In this document: piece after piece, positions 37,713 to 45,172 of the stretch
Numbering within the stretch: position 1 is the stretch's first letter
Layout: every line of letters begins with the position of its first letter
Source: Thioclava sediminum
Lineage (GTDB): Bacteria > Pseudomonadota > Alphaproteobacteria > Rhodobacterales > Rhodobacteraceae
Assembly (NCBI RefSeq): GCF_002020355.1
Contig: NZ_MPZV01000003.1
Span: 558,001 to 622,000 of the forward strand
Reading direction: 5' to 3'
DNA: 64,000 nt
The notes under the pieces: generated by a model
The model's input: only the letters and a program-made list of their open reading frames with translations
What the model was told of the DNA's origin: nothing
Database searches by the model: none
Made by a program: the position numbers and the translations under genes

Positions 37713-38486
37713 TCAACTTGTGTGAATGCACGGGCGGTTTTCGTATACCTCAAGAATTGCCTTACCTCCGCATGTCTCGAGTCCAAGGCTCGCGCTTCGC
37801 GCCTCTTCGGGCTTATATTTGATGAAGTTGTCAGCTTCCGGCAGCTCCCAAGCCGTAACGCTTCGGGTGACGATAACTTTCCTGTCTGAGGCGACCGTAG
37901 ATGCAAAGTCACGTGCGGCTTGGACTGACGCAAGCTGGTTTTGAGAACGAAAGTTGAAAGAGTGGTAAGGCACCAGCTCGACAGATGCGACCCGGCGCGC
38001 GAGATCGGCTAGGGCGTTTCCGTAATGGCCGTCGAAATGCTCAGTCGCGATACACTGGGCCACCGAGCGGAATTTTCTCTCCCACCAACTGAAACCACTA
38101 GTCCAAGCCCACTTTGGATCTAGGAACATATGGCTACGCTTCTCTTGCCGAAGCGAGCCGATAAGTTCATCGCGATACTCCGGGCAGGTTTCCTCTGCGA
38201 AGTAGTCAGACGCAGAAAGGCCTGGATTTGCCAAGAGGATCAGAATTTCAGCATCTTCTAAGTCACCGAAATAGGGTTGCGGCAGCAAGTGAAGATGAAA
38301 GTTGGAACGCGGCATATTCCCGCGTTCCAAAGCACTTACGAAGGTTTCGTAAGACGAAACATCGAGCTGAATATGGCTCTCCGAAATGGTGTCGTCCGGA
38401 TGCTGGAAGCGCATCGCACCCGCAGGCGCTTTGCCCCAATCTTCCAAAGGCGCTTGGTTCCAAAAATCTAGTAGCGATGGCCTCAT
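37713..38486 (-). CDS. Unknown island protein, weakly uracil-DNA-glycosylase-fold-like
   Basis: 257 residues from ATG 38486 (GAAAGGAAG upstream; TTG 38513 is an alternative). GC is well below the host. DAEILILLANPGLSASDYF after about residue 85 recalls the first motif of the uracil-DNA glycosylase superfamily (a strand, then N/D-P-G/Y), VELVPYHSFNF and VIVTRSVTAWEL could be later strands. The resemblance is faint and the function unknown. It is the gene nearest the tRNA and is oriented towards it, a usual cargo position. Confidence 0.7.
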   Translation of the reverse strand: MRPSLLDFWNQAPLEDWGKAPAGAMRFQHPDDTISESHIQLDVSSYETFVSALERGNMPRSNFHLHLLPQPYFGDLEDAEILILLANPGLSASDYFAEETCPEYRDELIGSLRQEKRSHMFLDPKWAWTSGFSWWERKFRSVAQCIATEHFDGHYGNALADLARRVASVELVPYHSFNFRSQNQLASVQAARDFASTVASDRKVIVTRSVTAWELPEADNFIKYKPEEARSASLGLETCGGKAILEVYENRPCIHTS

Positions 38487-38534
38487 CAAGGGTCTCTTCC
38501 TTTCAGAGAGCAACCTAGGCGTCTAAGCTGGGCA

Positions 38535-38834
38535 CTACCGGCAGAAATAGGCGTCGCCTTGAATCACGGTGCCGTCGCCACGCGTAGAGCTATTGGTTTG
38601 GACGAAAGCATTGCCTCCTAGTGCAGCGACCTTGTTGCGCAATTTGTTGAGGGCGCTTTCTGCGTCTTGAGTGGTCCCCATTCCCCAGGATTCAGAACCG
38701 GACACTGGACCTAAGAAACGACAATCTGAGACCGAATGAATCGATACTTGGCGAACTAATTGTGCCTCAGGACTCAACTCAGCAACACATGCTGACAAGA
38801 GAGGAAGAACACCAATCATCAAAACTCTTTTCAT
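38535..38834 (-). CDS. Small DUF4156-like lipoprotein
   Basis: 99 residues from ATG 38834 (GGAG upstream). MKRVLMIGVLPLLSAC is a lipoprotein signal with the lipobox cysteine at residue 16. The mature part has VSDCRFLGPVSGSE, then ALNKLRNKVAALGGNAFVQT, the pattern of DUF4156/RcsF-like lipoproteins, with two further cysteines that could pair. It is probably outer-membrane anchored. Relatives monitor the envelope in enterobacteria, but that role cannot be assumed here. It lies in low-GC island sequence just upstream of the 38486 gene. Confidence 0.78.
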   Translation of the reverse strand: MKRVLMIGVLPLLSACVAELSPEAQLVRQVSIHSVSDCRFLGPVSGSESWGMGTTQDAESALNKLRNKVAALGGNAFVQTNSSTRGDGTVIQGDAYFCR

Positions 38835-38962
38835 TCGCCACTCCAAGCTAACTGCGAAGACCTCACGAAATTGAGACTAGGCACTGAACCGGCAACCTGT
38901 CCAGCTCCCGTGACCAGCTTCCGTTCGATCTAATCTCAAAATGAAATATCGACTGACAACTC

Positions 38963-39220
38963 CTAACCTGTCCTGCTAATTGCCCAGCGCCGTTTCTGCG
39001 TCTCTCGGATGCGCTCGATGCCTTCGGCTGTTTTCGGCCCGGTCGATAGCCCGCCGTGGAATTTGCATCGCCGCTTACCGGAAAGGCTGAGCGCTTTGCA
39101 CGGATGCCCTTTTCGCGTCTTGGCTCCACATCGCACACGGCGCTTAGCCTGTCTCGCTTGCTCGCGTGCAAGGGCTGCGGCCAGTTGGCCCTCAAGCCAT
39201 GTCGTTTCCCCCGCAGTCAT
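38963..39220 (-). CDS. HGGxSTGP-motif small basic protein
   Basis: 85 residues if started at ATG 39220 (an in-frame ATG at 39238 is possible). The central RCGAKTRKGHPCKALS and CKFHGGLSTGPKTAEG with four Cys/His pairs look like a compact zinc-binding motif, followed by a basic helix (IERIRETQKRRW). This motif is frequent in proteobacterial prophages and islands. DNA binding is a reasonable guess; no activity is established. Confidence 0.75.
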   Translation of the reverse strand: MTAGETTWLEGQLAAALAREQARQAKRRVRCGAKTRKGHPCKALSLSGKRRCKFHGGLSTGPKTAEGIERIRETQKRRWAISRTG

Positions 39221-39367
39221 ACTAACACCCCATCCCATGCGCGCGCGTATCGGTTTCAGAAGCATTCAAAGGAGCTGTCATGCCAGCTAAGGGGCCTCGC
39301 CGGTGTTGCTGGAAACGCTTAATTCTCCGATAGTAATTCTTCAAAAAGAAGTATCGAGAGCCTGACA

Positions 39368-39892
39368 GTGAAAAAATTAGTTTTCGCCTTTGTAGCCATA
39401 GCGATTCTCGCCCCTTACTCGTCGATTGCGGGGCCCGATGCAACGACCCAGTATCTCCAGCGAGACGTGGCAAGCACCTTCGACTTTGGCATGCTTCGTC
39501 TCAACTTGCGCTTAGAGAGCAATGGTCTTGGCAGCGCCTCCTATAATTGGAGTGAAAACAGAATTTACATTGTGCCCAACTTAGACACCGCCTCTAGTCT
39601 GCTCGAGAAAGACGAGCGCGAAATTGAGAGAGTTTGTTCGGGATGGATTCAGCGCGTAAGGGGCAATGCGGTCATCGGTGTTGACGGTTCACCTATCTTG
39701 GGTCACAGCACTTACTCGTGGTTGTTCTCTCACTACGGCTATGAACGATCGAACGAACCCGAAAATCTCTATTCAGATCTCGACAAGATTTTCGTGCTCA
39801 GTTGCGGTGGATCGAGCAAAGCAATTTATGTAACGCTCACCGCACCTCTTCTCGGGAGCACGTATGCCGTCGAGAAAAAGCCTAAGGAGTAG
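39368..39892 (+). CDS. Secreted protein of unknown function
   Basis: 174 residues, start GTG 39368. A signal peptide (KKLVFAFVAIAILAPYSSIAG) is followed by a soluble domain with two cysteines (VCSGWIQRV, VLSCGGSS) that could form a disulfide. I recognise no family. It is the only plus-strand gene in the island and has low GC, suggesting separate acquisition. The 150-bp gap before it is AT-rich and probably carries its promoter. Confidence 0.65.
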   Translation: MKKLVFAFVAIAILAPYSSIAGPDATTQYLQRDVASTFDFGMLRLNLRLESNGLGSASYNWSENRIYIVPNLDTASSLLEKDEREIERVCSGWIQRVRGNAVIGVDGSPILGHSTYSWLFSHYGYERSNEPENLYSDLDKIFVLSCGGSSKAIYVTLTAPLLGSTYAVEKKPKE

Positions 39893-39978
39893 AGTAGATT
39901 GCAACCTAGGCAGTCAATTCATTGTCGCATGCCGGTCGTCTGCACTATGTGGCGCAAATCTGCTCCACAAATATAACC

Positions 39979-41091
39979 TTAGTCCTTCCCCCCTTCTTCC
40001 CCGTCCTTCCCGCGCGGCGCGATTTCGGAAATTCGGGCGACGTTCGGCGCAGCATCCATACCGGGGCGCAGGCGCTCAAGGCGGTATTGCTGGCGATGTG
40101 AGCCGGGGCGGTATTTGGTCGCCACCCCCAGAAGCCCCTCATTCTCCAACATCCGACGCGCCGCCCGAAACCCACGCGCTGACAGATCGGTCAGCCCCGC
40201 CGCCTTCATCGCCCCGTGATCGAGCGCGAAGCGTTTGCCGGGGTCGTGCCCATGCAGATCGACCAACAGAACGTAGAGCGCGATTGCATCGCTCCCGCCC
40301 GGTTTACCGCGCAGGGCGTCATGGGCCAACCTATGGACGGAGAAGGCACTGTCCCGCCCGTGATATAGCTCGCCCCTGAGCAAGCGTTGCCATGTCCAAT
40401 CGGCAATCCCGCGCAGTTCCGCATCGGGCATACTGGAAGGGGCTGCACATCGCTCATCACGCAGCACGACAAGACGCGCGGTCAGCTCATCAGGGCCGCT
40501 GACGGTTTCGACCATCGCAATGGCTTCGCTGACCAAGGCTTGGTGACGCTCACCCTCTCGGATCGGCTCTGGCGCACCCGTCACCGTTTTCGCGCCGTAG
40601 ATTACGGGCAATCTCTCCACCCCCAGCACCCCCTTTGCCGGAACATAGCGCCCGCCATCGGGTCGCTGAGAGAGCGGGCCGACCACATAGGACCGCCCGC
40701 CCGATTTCAGATCGACAGGAAGCCCCTCGGCGCGCAAGTTCGGCGTTGCACCGCCCGCACGGTAGTAGAGATGCCGCCCCCTTGGGGTGAGCACATGCAC
40801 CGGGCTTGGGCCGAACCGGGCTTCCATTTCCGTGACAAGGGCGGGGTCGTCGTGGTCGCAGTCGATCACGGCCAACCCGTCGAGCCTCACGCCATAGACG
40901 CCCACCCCGTGGCGATGGAGCGGGGCCAGCACTTGGCCCAGCTCTACCTTGGGCGCGGTCCAATTCCCGATGCCAGGTGTTTTCCCGTCATCGCCGCGCC
41001 CAAGCGGCAAGAGGTGAAAGCCTGCCAGTTTGAGCCGCACAATCTCTTGCCGGATTTCCTTGGCCAACAGGGAAGCGCGCTGGGCCGTCAT
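39979..41091 (-). CDS. Bifunctional DNA primase/polymerase (prim-pol) of the island
   Basis: 370 residues from ATG 41091; its start overlaps the stop of the 31-codon gene as TGATG. The N-terminal prim-pol fold shows GFHLLPLGRG, the metal-binding VIDCDHDD (about residues 73-80), TPRGRHLYYR and VDLKSGGRSYVVGP. The C-terminal half (about 200-370) is helical, with a winged-helix-like end. There is no helicase domain, so it may start island replication together with host DnaB, or act after excision. It is the last gene of a coupled minus-strand set with the winged-helix and AlpA genes. Confidence 0.85.
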   Translation of the reverse strand: MTAQRASLLAKEIRQEIVRLKLAGFHLLPLGRGDDGKTPGIGNWTAPKVELGQVLAPLHRHGVGVYGVRLDGLAVIDCDHDDPALVTEMEARFGPSPVHVLTPRGRHLYYRAGGATPNLRAEGLPVDLKSGGRSYVVGPLSQRPDGGRYVPAKGVLGVERLPVIYGAKTVTGAPEPIREGERHQALVSEAIAMVETVSGPDELTARLVVLRDERCAAPSSMPDAELRGIADWTWQRLLRGELYHGRDSAFSVHRLAHDALRGKPGGSDAIALYVLLVDLHGHDPGKRFALDHGAMKAAGLTDLSARGFRAARRMLENEGLLGVATKYRPGSHRQQYRLERLRPGMDAAPNVARISEIAPRGKDGEEGGKD

Positions 41092-41186
41092 CACCACCAC
41101 CCCCCATAGACCAACGGGGCCAAGCTGCGGGCTTGGGCTTCGCTCAGCCCCCGGCGCATCAATCGGCGGATCTGGGCGCGCATCAT
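41091..41186 (-). CDS. 31-residue protein coupled to the primase gene
   Basis: This gene is too short for routine prediction. Its ATG (41184-41186) overlaps the stop of the winged-helix gene as ATGA, and its stop (41091-41093) overlaps the primase start as TGATG. The product begins MMRAQIRRLMRRGLSEAQAR and ends in LAPLVYGGWW: a basic amphipathic helix followed by a short hydrophobic tail. Both overlaps make chance unlikely. It may exist mainly to couple translation, or be a small partner of the primase. Confidence 0.6.
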   Translation of the reverse strand: MMRAQIRRLMRRGLSEAQARSLAPLVYGGWW

Positions 41187-41488
41187 CGCGCACCCCCTCG
41201 GTCGATCCGCGCGACCGTCGAGCGCAGGACGTAGCGCGCATGGGTGCCGGGAAATGCCCCCTCGTGGCGCTCGTGGACCGTCTCGATCTGCACGCCCTGT
41301 TCCTTGAGCTTATGAACGTATGCGCTCCAACGCGGGCCGGGATGGTCAATCGGGGTGCACCCCTTCGCCCCGGCGCGGATCAGGTTATCGAGCGCCCAGC
41401 GCAGCCGCCCGTTGAGATGGATTTCAGCCCGTTTCCCGTTGCCTTCGGCAATAAGGTATCGGGCATGGTCAAAGCCATGTTTCGCCAT
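41183..41488 (-). CDS. Winged-helix (HTH_39-like) island protein
   Basis: 101 residues from ATG 41488 (AGGAG and GAAGGA upstream; ATG 41509 is possible). The first third (RAEIHLNGRLRWALDNLIRA) leads to a winged-helix-like part with CTPIDHPGPRWSAYVHKLKE followed by GVQIETV and ARYVLRSTVARI. This pattern occurs in helix-turn-helix proteins next to primases in alphaproteobacterial prophages. Its stop overlaps the next small gene as ATGA. An inverted repeat at 41499-41522 sits directly before its start and could be its operator. Confidence 0.75.
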   Translation of the reverse strand: MAKHGFDHARYLIAEGNGKRAEIHLNGRLRWALDNLIRAGAKGCTPIDHPGPRWSAYVHKLKEQGVQIETVHERHEGAFPGTHARYVLRSTVARIDRGGAR

Positions 41489-41498
41489 TCCTTCGGCT

Positions 41499-41522
41499 CC
41501 TGTTTTCATTTGTAGAAACAGG
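41499..41522. promoter_or_regulatory. Inverted repeat upstream of the winged-helix gene
   Basis: CCTGTTT (41499-41505) and AAACAGG (41516-41522) are separated by ten bases. They lie immediately ahead of the 41488 start, a suitable place for an operator of AlpA or the winged-helix protein. Confidence 0.4.
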
Positions 41523-41596
41523 GGCACTGGGCTAGGGTCGCGGTGTTCCAACACACACGAAACTAGAACCGCCGCCCCCGATTGTGGGGCGCGGTT

Positions 41597-41773
41597 TTAG
41601 CGCTGCGCAGCTTCCCAGCGTTCAAGCTCTGCGAGGTTCCAGCGGGTGCATCCCGGCGAAAGCGTCACGGGCTTGGGAAAGCGCGGATCGGTCTTGGCCC
41701 AGCGCCACGGCGTCGAACGGTGGACGCCATATCTTTGGGCCAGTTGAAGGTCGGAGAGGTAGGTTTGTGCCAT
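41597..41773 (-). CDS. AlpA-family regulator/excisionase-like protein
   Basis: 58 residues from ATG 41773 with GGAG upstream. The product MAQTYLSDLQLAQRYGVHRS contains the MerR-type helix-turn-helix of AlpA/Xis proteins (LSDLQLAQRYGVHRST), followed by PWRWAKTDPRFPKPVTLSPG and RWNLAELERWEAAQR, the standard wing and end. Such proteins regulate the integrase or act as directionality factors for excision. It heads the minus-strand set leading to the primase. A bulged hairpin (41567-41597) follows its stop and may terminate part of the transcripts. Confidence 0.85.
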   Translation of the reverse strand: MAQTYLSDLQLAQRYGVHRSTPWRWAKTDPRFPKPVTLSPGCTRWNLAELERWEAAQR

Positions 41774-41861
41774 GCGGCGTGCTCCAATCGTTTAACGCTG
41801 AAATCCGTCGCAGGATTGCGCAACGAAATCGGCACACGAACCTTTTTCGATTTCGAATGAA

Positions 41862-42566
41862 TTATGAGCGCCTTGGCCCCGGTTTCGATAACTCAGGGTG
41901 CAGGTTTGCGGCTACTCGCCAAACGGCTCTCCAAGCATCAGTTTTCATTCCGGGACAAACGAGGCTTCGAATTTCATCTCGCTTTAGCGACGTGTCGCTC
42001 TTTGCAAGAGAAACAATCTCATTGATTATCTCCCGCTCACCTCGCATTTCGCTCGGTGAGCTCGCCTCGTTTTCTGAAATGATTTCCTCGATACTTGATG
42101 GCCGATACTTGTTCAGGATTTGCGGAGAACAACCATCGAGATGAGCAAAAGTGTCTCGGATCTTAGCGATTGCAGCGAAGTCAGAAAGCGCTTTCAGGAA
42201 AGGCACCGAAGCGCCGCTTGAAAGCCTAGGTGTCGGCTCTCGATCAAGTTTAGCCTGCGTCTCGTCTAGTCGCTCTGATGCAATCTCTGTGTAGCGCTCG
42301 AGCTGGTGCTTCGAAATCGTGAAGGTGACGATGTCAATTGCTGGGTGAAAACCTAGGAAGCGGTTTCGGACGGGCTTTTCACGGTAGAAAGCGTGCCTTG
42401 CAAGAAACACCGTTCCACCTTGAGGCGTGCAGAGCGAGAAGCCCGGCTGTCGGAAAGCAAAGGACATAATATCCAACTGTGTAAGCTTGGGCGTATCTTC
42501 GTCGCTCCAATCGCGAGCATCGCGATAAATTTCCGCAAGGGAAACATAACCTGAGTTGCAAAACAT
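41862..42566 (-). CDS. Unknown island protein coupled to the integrase
   Basis: 234 residues. ATG 42566 overlaps the integrase stop as TGATG (GTG 42569 is an alternative), so it is translated with the integrase. Its GC is well below both the host and the integrase. The N-terminal part (AEIYRDARDW, RQPGFSLCTPQGGTVFLARH) may be beta-rich; the C-terminal part (EIINEIVSLAKSDTSLKRDE, then IRSLVCPGMKTDAWRAVWR) is helical and could hold a helix-turn-helix. No known family. Coupling suggests a role in integration control or a cargo riding on integrase expression. Confidence 0.7.
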   Translation of the reverse strand: MFCNSGYVSLAEIYRDARDWSDEDTPKLTQLDIMSFAFRQPGFSLCTPQGGTVFLARHAFYREKPVRNRFLGFHPAIDIVTFTISKHQLERYTEIASERLDETQAKLDREPTPRLSSGASVPFLKALSDFAAIAKIRDTFAHLDGCSPQILNKYRPSSIEEIISENEASSPSEMRGEREIINEIVSLAKSDTSLKRDEIRSLVCPGMKTDAWRAVWRVAANLHPELSKPGPRRS

Positions 42567-43858
42567 CACCCAATCCTCACCACATCAGCGCCAGCCCGCG
42601 CACGGCCAGCCAAGTAATCCGCCCAAGCGTCCATCATGCCGCGCCGCTTCTCGACCATATCACCGCGCCGATAGGCGGCTTCCACGGCATTGCCGACCTT
42701 GTGGGCCAGTGCCACCTCGGCCATGTCGCCGGGAAAATGCGTCCGCTCTGCCACCCAATCGCGGAAGGTCGAGCGCAGCCCGTGCGGCACCGCTGGGCGC
42801 TTGCTCACGCGGTCCACATAGCCCACCCCACCCTCTGCCAGCTTCGCAGCGTGCAGGCGCTTCATCGCGGCGCTCAGAGCCATATCTGACATTTCGCCCC
42901 CCTTGGGTGCGGGGAACACATGGGCGCTTCCTTGAAAGCGCGGCAGAGCTTTCAACAGCGCCAGCGCATCCGCTGAGAGCGGCACGCGGTGTTCGCGGTC
43001 CATCTTCATCCGCGCCGCCGGGATGATCCACAACGCCGCCTTAAGGTCGATTTCCTCCCAGCGCGCGCCCCGCACCTCTTGCGAGCGCGAAGCGGTCAGC
43101 GCGGCAAATTCGAGCGCACGATTGCTCATTCCCTCACGCTCGCGCAGATCGGCCAGCCATTGCGGCGCGTCGTCGATCTGCAAGGCGGGTTGATTGGCGT
43201 TGCCCTTGAGCTTGGCAGGCGCGGGCAACAATTCCTTGAGGTTGCCGCCCCAACGGGCCGGATTGTCGCCCCTGCGATAGCCCGCGACCGTGGCCCAAGA
43301 CAGAACCGCCTCGATCCGCCCGCGCAGGCGGGATGCCGTTTCGGTCTTGTTGTGCCAGATCGGCTCCAAGACGCGTAGAACGTCCTGCACGGCAATATCC
43401 TGCACCAGCATCTTGCCCAGATCCGGCACGGCGTAGGTTTCGAGCGTGCTGCGCCATTGCGCGCGGTGTTTGTCATTCTTGAAGGCGTCGAGCTTGGCCG
43501 ACAGGTATTGCTCTACCGCATCGGAGAAGGTCAGCCCCCGGCGCTGGGCCGCGACAAGGGCCGCTTTGTTGGCCTTGCGCTGCTCCACGGGGTCTATCCC
43601 TGCGCGGATCTGTTCCTTGGCCTCTCTGGCCCGCTCACGCGCTTGGCTTAGGGTTACATCAGGGTAGCCGCCCAAACCGATTTCCCGGCGCTTCTCGCCA
43701 ATCGTGGTGCGCAAGAGCCAAGACCGCCCGCCCTTTGGCGTGAGTTGCAGGTAGAGCCCCGTCACCCCGCCCACCGGATGGATTACGTTTCGCCCCGTGC
43801 CGGGATGCGCGAGGTTCTTCACCTCCAGCGCGGAAAGCTCTTTGGCGATTTTCGGCAT
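42566..43858 (-). CDS. Tyrosine site-specific integrase (P4 type, DUF4102 arm-binding domain)
   Basis: 430 residues from ATG 43858. An arm-type DNA-binding DUF4102 domain (LAHPGTGRNVIHPVGGVTGL, GEKRREIGLGGYPDVTLSQA) is followed by a SAM-like core-binding domain and the catalytic domain. Catalytic residues are Arg in TASRSQEVRG (about 255), HxxR in PHGLRSTFRDW (about 357), the late His in ALAHKVGNAVE and nucleophile Tyr in AAYRRGDM (about 394). All are intact, so it should be active. It recombines the 15-bp tRNA-Ser core at 37384 and 44016. It lies 158 bases from attR. Confidence 0.95.
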   Translation of the reverse strand: MPKIAKELSALEVKNLAHPGTGRNVIHPVGGVTGLYLQLTPKGGRSWLLRTTIGEKRREIGLGGYPDVTLSQARERAREAKEQIRAGIDPVEQRKANKAALVAAQRRGLTFSDAVEQYLSAKLDAFKNDKHRAQWRSTLETYAVPDLGKMLVQDIAVQDVLRVLEPIWHNKTETASRLRGRIEAVLSWATVAGYRRGDNPARWGGNLKELLPAPAKLKGNANQPALQIDDAPQWLADLREREGMSNRALEFAALTASRSQEVRGARWEEIDLKAALWIIPAARMKMDREHRVPLSADALALLKALPRFQGSAHVFPAPKGGEMSDMALSAAMKRLHAAKLAEGGVGYVDRVSKRPAVPHGLRSTFRDWVAERTHFPGDMAEVALAHKVGNAVEAAYRRGDMVEKRRGMMDAWADYLAGRARAGADVVRIG

Positions 43859-44015
43859 GGGAACCTAACTCACTTGCCCAGCATCCTACCCACCATTAAA
43901 GATGCACACCCCTGCGATTGATTGCAATGGGCCGCGAAGGCGTCTTGATTAAATCACGCTATTTTATTGGGTTAGCGCGACAGGTTCTGACAGGTTGCAA
44001 AGCCCTTCGGGCGGG

Positions 44016-44030
44016 CTTCGTCTCCGCCAT
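44016..44030 (+). repeat. attR: right copy of 15-bp direct repeat
   Basis: CTTCGTCTCCGCCAT, identical to 37384-37398. No other part of the tRNA is duplicated here, so the intact tRNA is only at the left end. Confidence 0.88.
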
Positions 44031-44118
44031 CACCCAGTGCGGAAAATCTAATCTGTTCCTGCCAATCGGTTATCGGGACAGATCAAAAGCCCTTCGCCAC
44101 GCGCGCCCCCCACATCAT

Positions 44119-44260
44119 CCTCGGCCACACCGTCTTGAACGATCAGGCCGGCGCATCTTCTATTGCTCGATCGGCCACACGCTCGACGATCTGCGGGTCG
44201 ATCAGGTGACTGAGATCATCCGGCGCGGGATGCGGTGGGCGGGTCTGCGCAACCGACCTG
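44119..44260 (+). pseudogene. Remnant of a ThuA-like (trehalose utilisation-type) gene
   Basis: The frame reads GRRIFYCSIGHTLDDLRVDQ followed by VTEIIRRGMRWA, the usual C-terminus of ThuA-domain proteins (a GRVFYCSLGH-type strand, then a helix ending RRGxxWA). Everything N-terminal is missing or out of frame, and after RWA the frame runs into unrelated sequence. It begins about 90 bases after attR, so the fragment flanked the tRNA before the island arrived or lost its front half at an earlier event. Confidence 0.55.
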
Positions 44261-44460
44261 CCCCCGAGCGATCCGGGACCGCGCCGTGCTATGCGCTGCG
44301 GGAATACGCGCTCATCGATGTCGCATCGGGGCATTGGAGCGACGTATGTGCTCGATTGGAGGGCGAAAAATCGTCGTAGGCGCGGGGCTCGTTCAATCCG
44401 GGTTTGCGCCCGGTCGCCACGCGGTTCATTCTCCGCCTCGAATTTCCCCCGGAGGCCAAC

Positions 44461-44877
44461 ATGGCACGCCAGACAAAGCTCATCCTCTGCCCGATCAACC
44501 TGCGCCACGCACAGGTCGAGCATCATGCCTATATGGAAGCCGTCGAGATGGCGCGGCGGCGGCGTGCGAAGCTGATCGTGGCGACGATCGCGCCCGAGAT
44601 CGAGCGTAATCTCAATATCTACAACTCGGATACCTACTGGGGCCAGCAGCTGCGCAAGTTCCTCAACGACAATCCCGCCAGCGGGGTGACCGAGGTCGAG
44701 ATGGTCGTGCGCAAGGGCGCGGTGCATCGCCAGATCGTCAAGCTGGCGGATGAGCGCAAGGTGGACCTGATCGTGATGGAAGCGGCCAACCCGAAGGTGC
44801 AGGACTACCTTCTGGGCACCACGGCGTCCCATGTCGTGACCCATGCGGAGTGCTCGGTCTACGTCGTGCGCAGCTAA
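44461..44877 (+). CDS. Universal stress protein UspA family
   Basis: 138 residues from ATG 44461 with GGAGG upstream. The fold is a single Usp domain: LILCPINLRHAQVEHHAYME, RAKLIVATIAPEIERNLNIY, then LADERKVDLIVMEAANPKVQ and the nucleotide-binding end GTTASHVVTHAECSVYVV (G-T-x-A-x-x-V variant of the ATP-binding type). It is cytoplasmic and likely binds nucleotide. It converges with choV; association of Usp genes with osmolyte transport genes is known in other bacteria, so a stress link is plausible. Confidence 0.9.
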   Translation: MARQTKLILCPINLRHAQVEHHAYMEAVEMARRRRAKLIVATIAPEIERNLNIYNSDTYWGQQLRKFLNDNPASGVTEVEMVVRKGAVHRQIVKLADERKVDLIVMEAANPKVQDYLLGTTASHVVTHAECSVYVVRS

Positions 44878-44906
44878 GGGCTGGCCCGGGGGGCGACCAG
44901 CACACC

Positions 44907-45042
44907 GGGCAGCGCCCGACCTCCCCCCGGGAGGGCGCTTTTGCGCCACCTGCGCGCGCATGAAAGTCGGAAGGGTGCGGCGGGATAAAGTGCAGACCGC
45001 CAAGGTCGGGGACATGCGCCCCCCCGAGGTCGGGCGCTGCCC
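44907..45042. repeat. Intergenic repeat with perfect 16-bp inverted ends, copy 2
   Basis: GGGCAGCGCCCGACCT (44907-44922) is the exact reverse complement of 45027-45042. Inside the left end a hairpin closes in GAGGGCGCTTTT. The 136-bp unit is related to 32528-32660 in ends, length and core (GCGCGCG, GATxAA, GACC at similar spacing). It lies between convergent uspA-like and choV genes. Confidence 0.75.
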
Positions 45043-45137
45043 TCTCGACGCGCCATCCCATGGACCGGCGCGCGCCCCGCTTCCAAGGCAATTGAACTGA
45101 TGTTTGGGAAAAACCCGCGCCTGTCGCGCGGCGGGTC

Positions 45138-45165
45138 GGACCCGCCCCAATGCAGGGGCGGGTCC
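45138..45165. terminator. Hairpin terminator between the Usp gene and choV
   Basis: Perfect 11-bp stem GGACCCGCCCC/GGGGCGGGTCC (45138-45148/45155-45165) with loop AATGCA. It is followed on the plus strand by a weak T-rich tail, so it mainly stops plus-strand transcription. Confidence 0.6.
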
Positions 45166-45172
45166 CTTTCTC

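Larger units (their letters stand above)
37384..44030. mobile_element. Integrative island inserted in tRNA-Ser(GCU)
   Basis: A 6.6-kb segment is bounded by 15-bp direct repeats and contains a tyrosine integrase at the end far from the tRNA. The integrase points inward, so its start is near attR. It also has an AlpA-like regulator, a winged-helix protein and a primase-polymerase, the kit of a satellite-like or integrative element, and four unrecognised genes with visibly lower GC than the host. No capsid, conjugation or known resistance genes are present, so it may depend on a helper for transfer. Confidence 0.88.

Noticed and set aside
37511-37933. 140-codon minus-strand frame at the island's left end
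   Set aside because: It overlaps the 3' part of the 37713-38486 gene in another frame and has no ribosome site or family resemblance.
37308-44030. Second tRNA copy at the right end of the island
   Set aside because: Only 15 bases of the tRNA 3' end are repeated; no anticodon or T arm is present at 44016.
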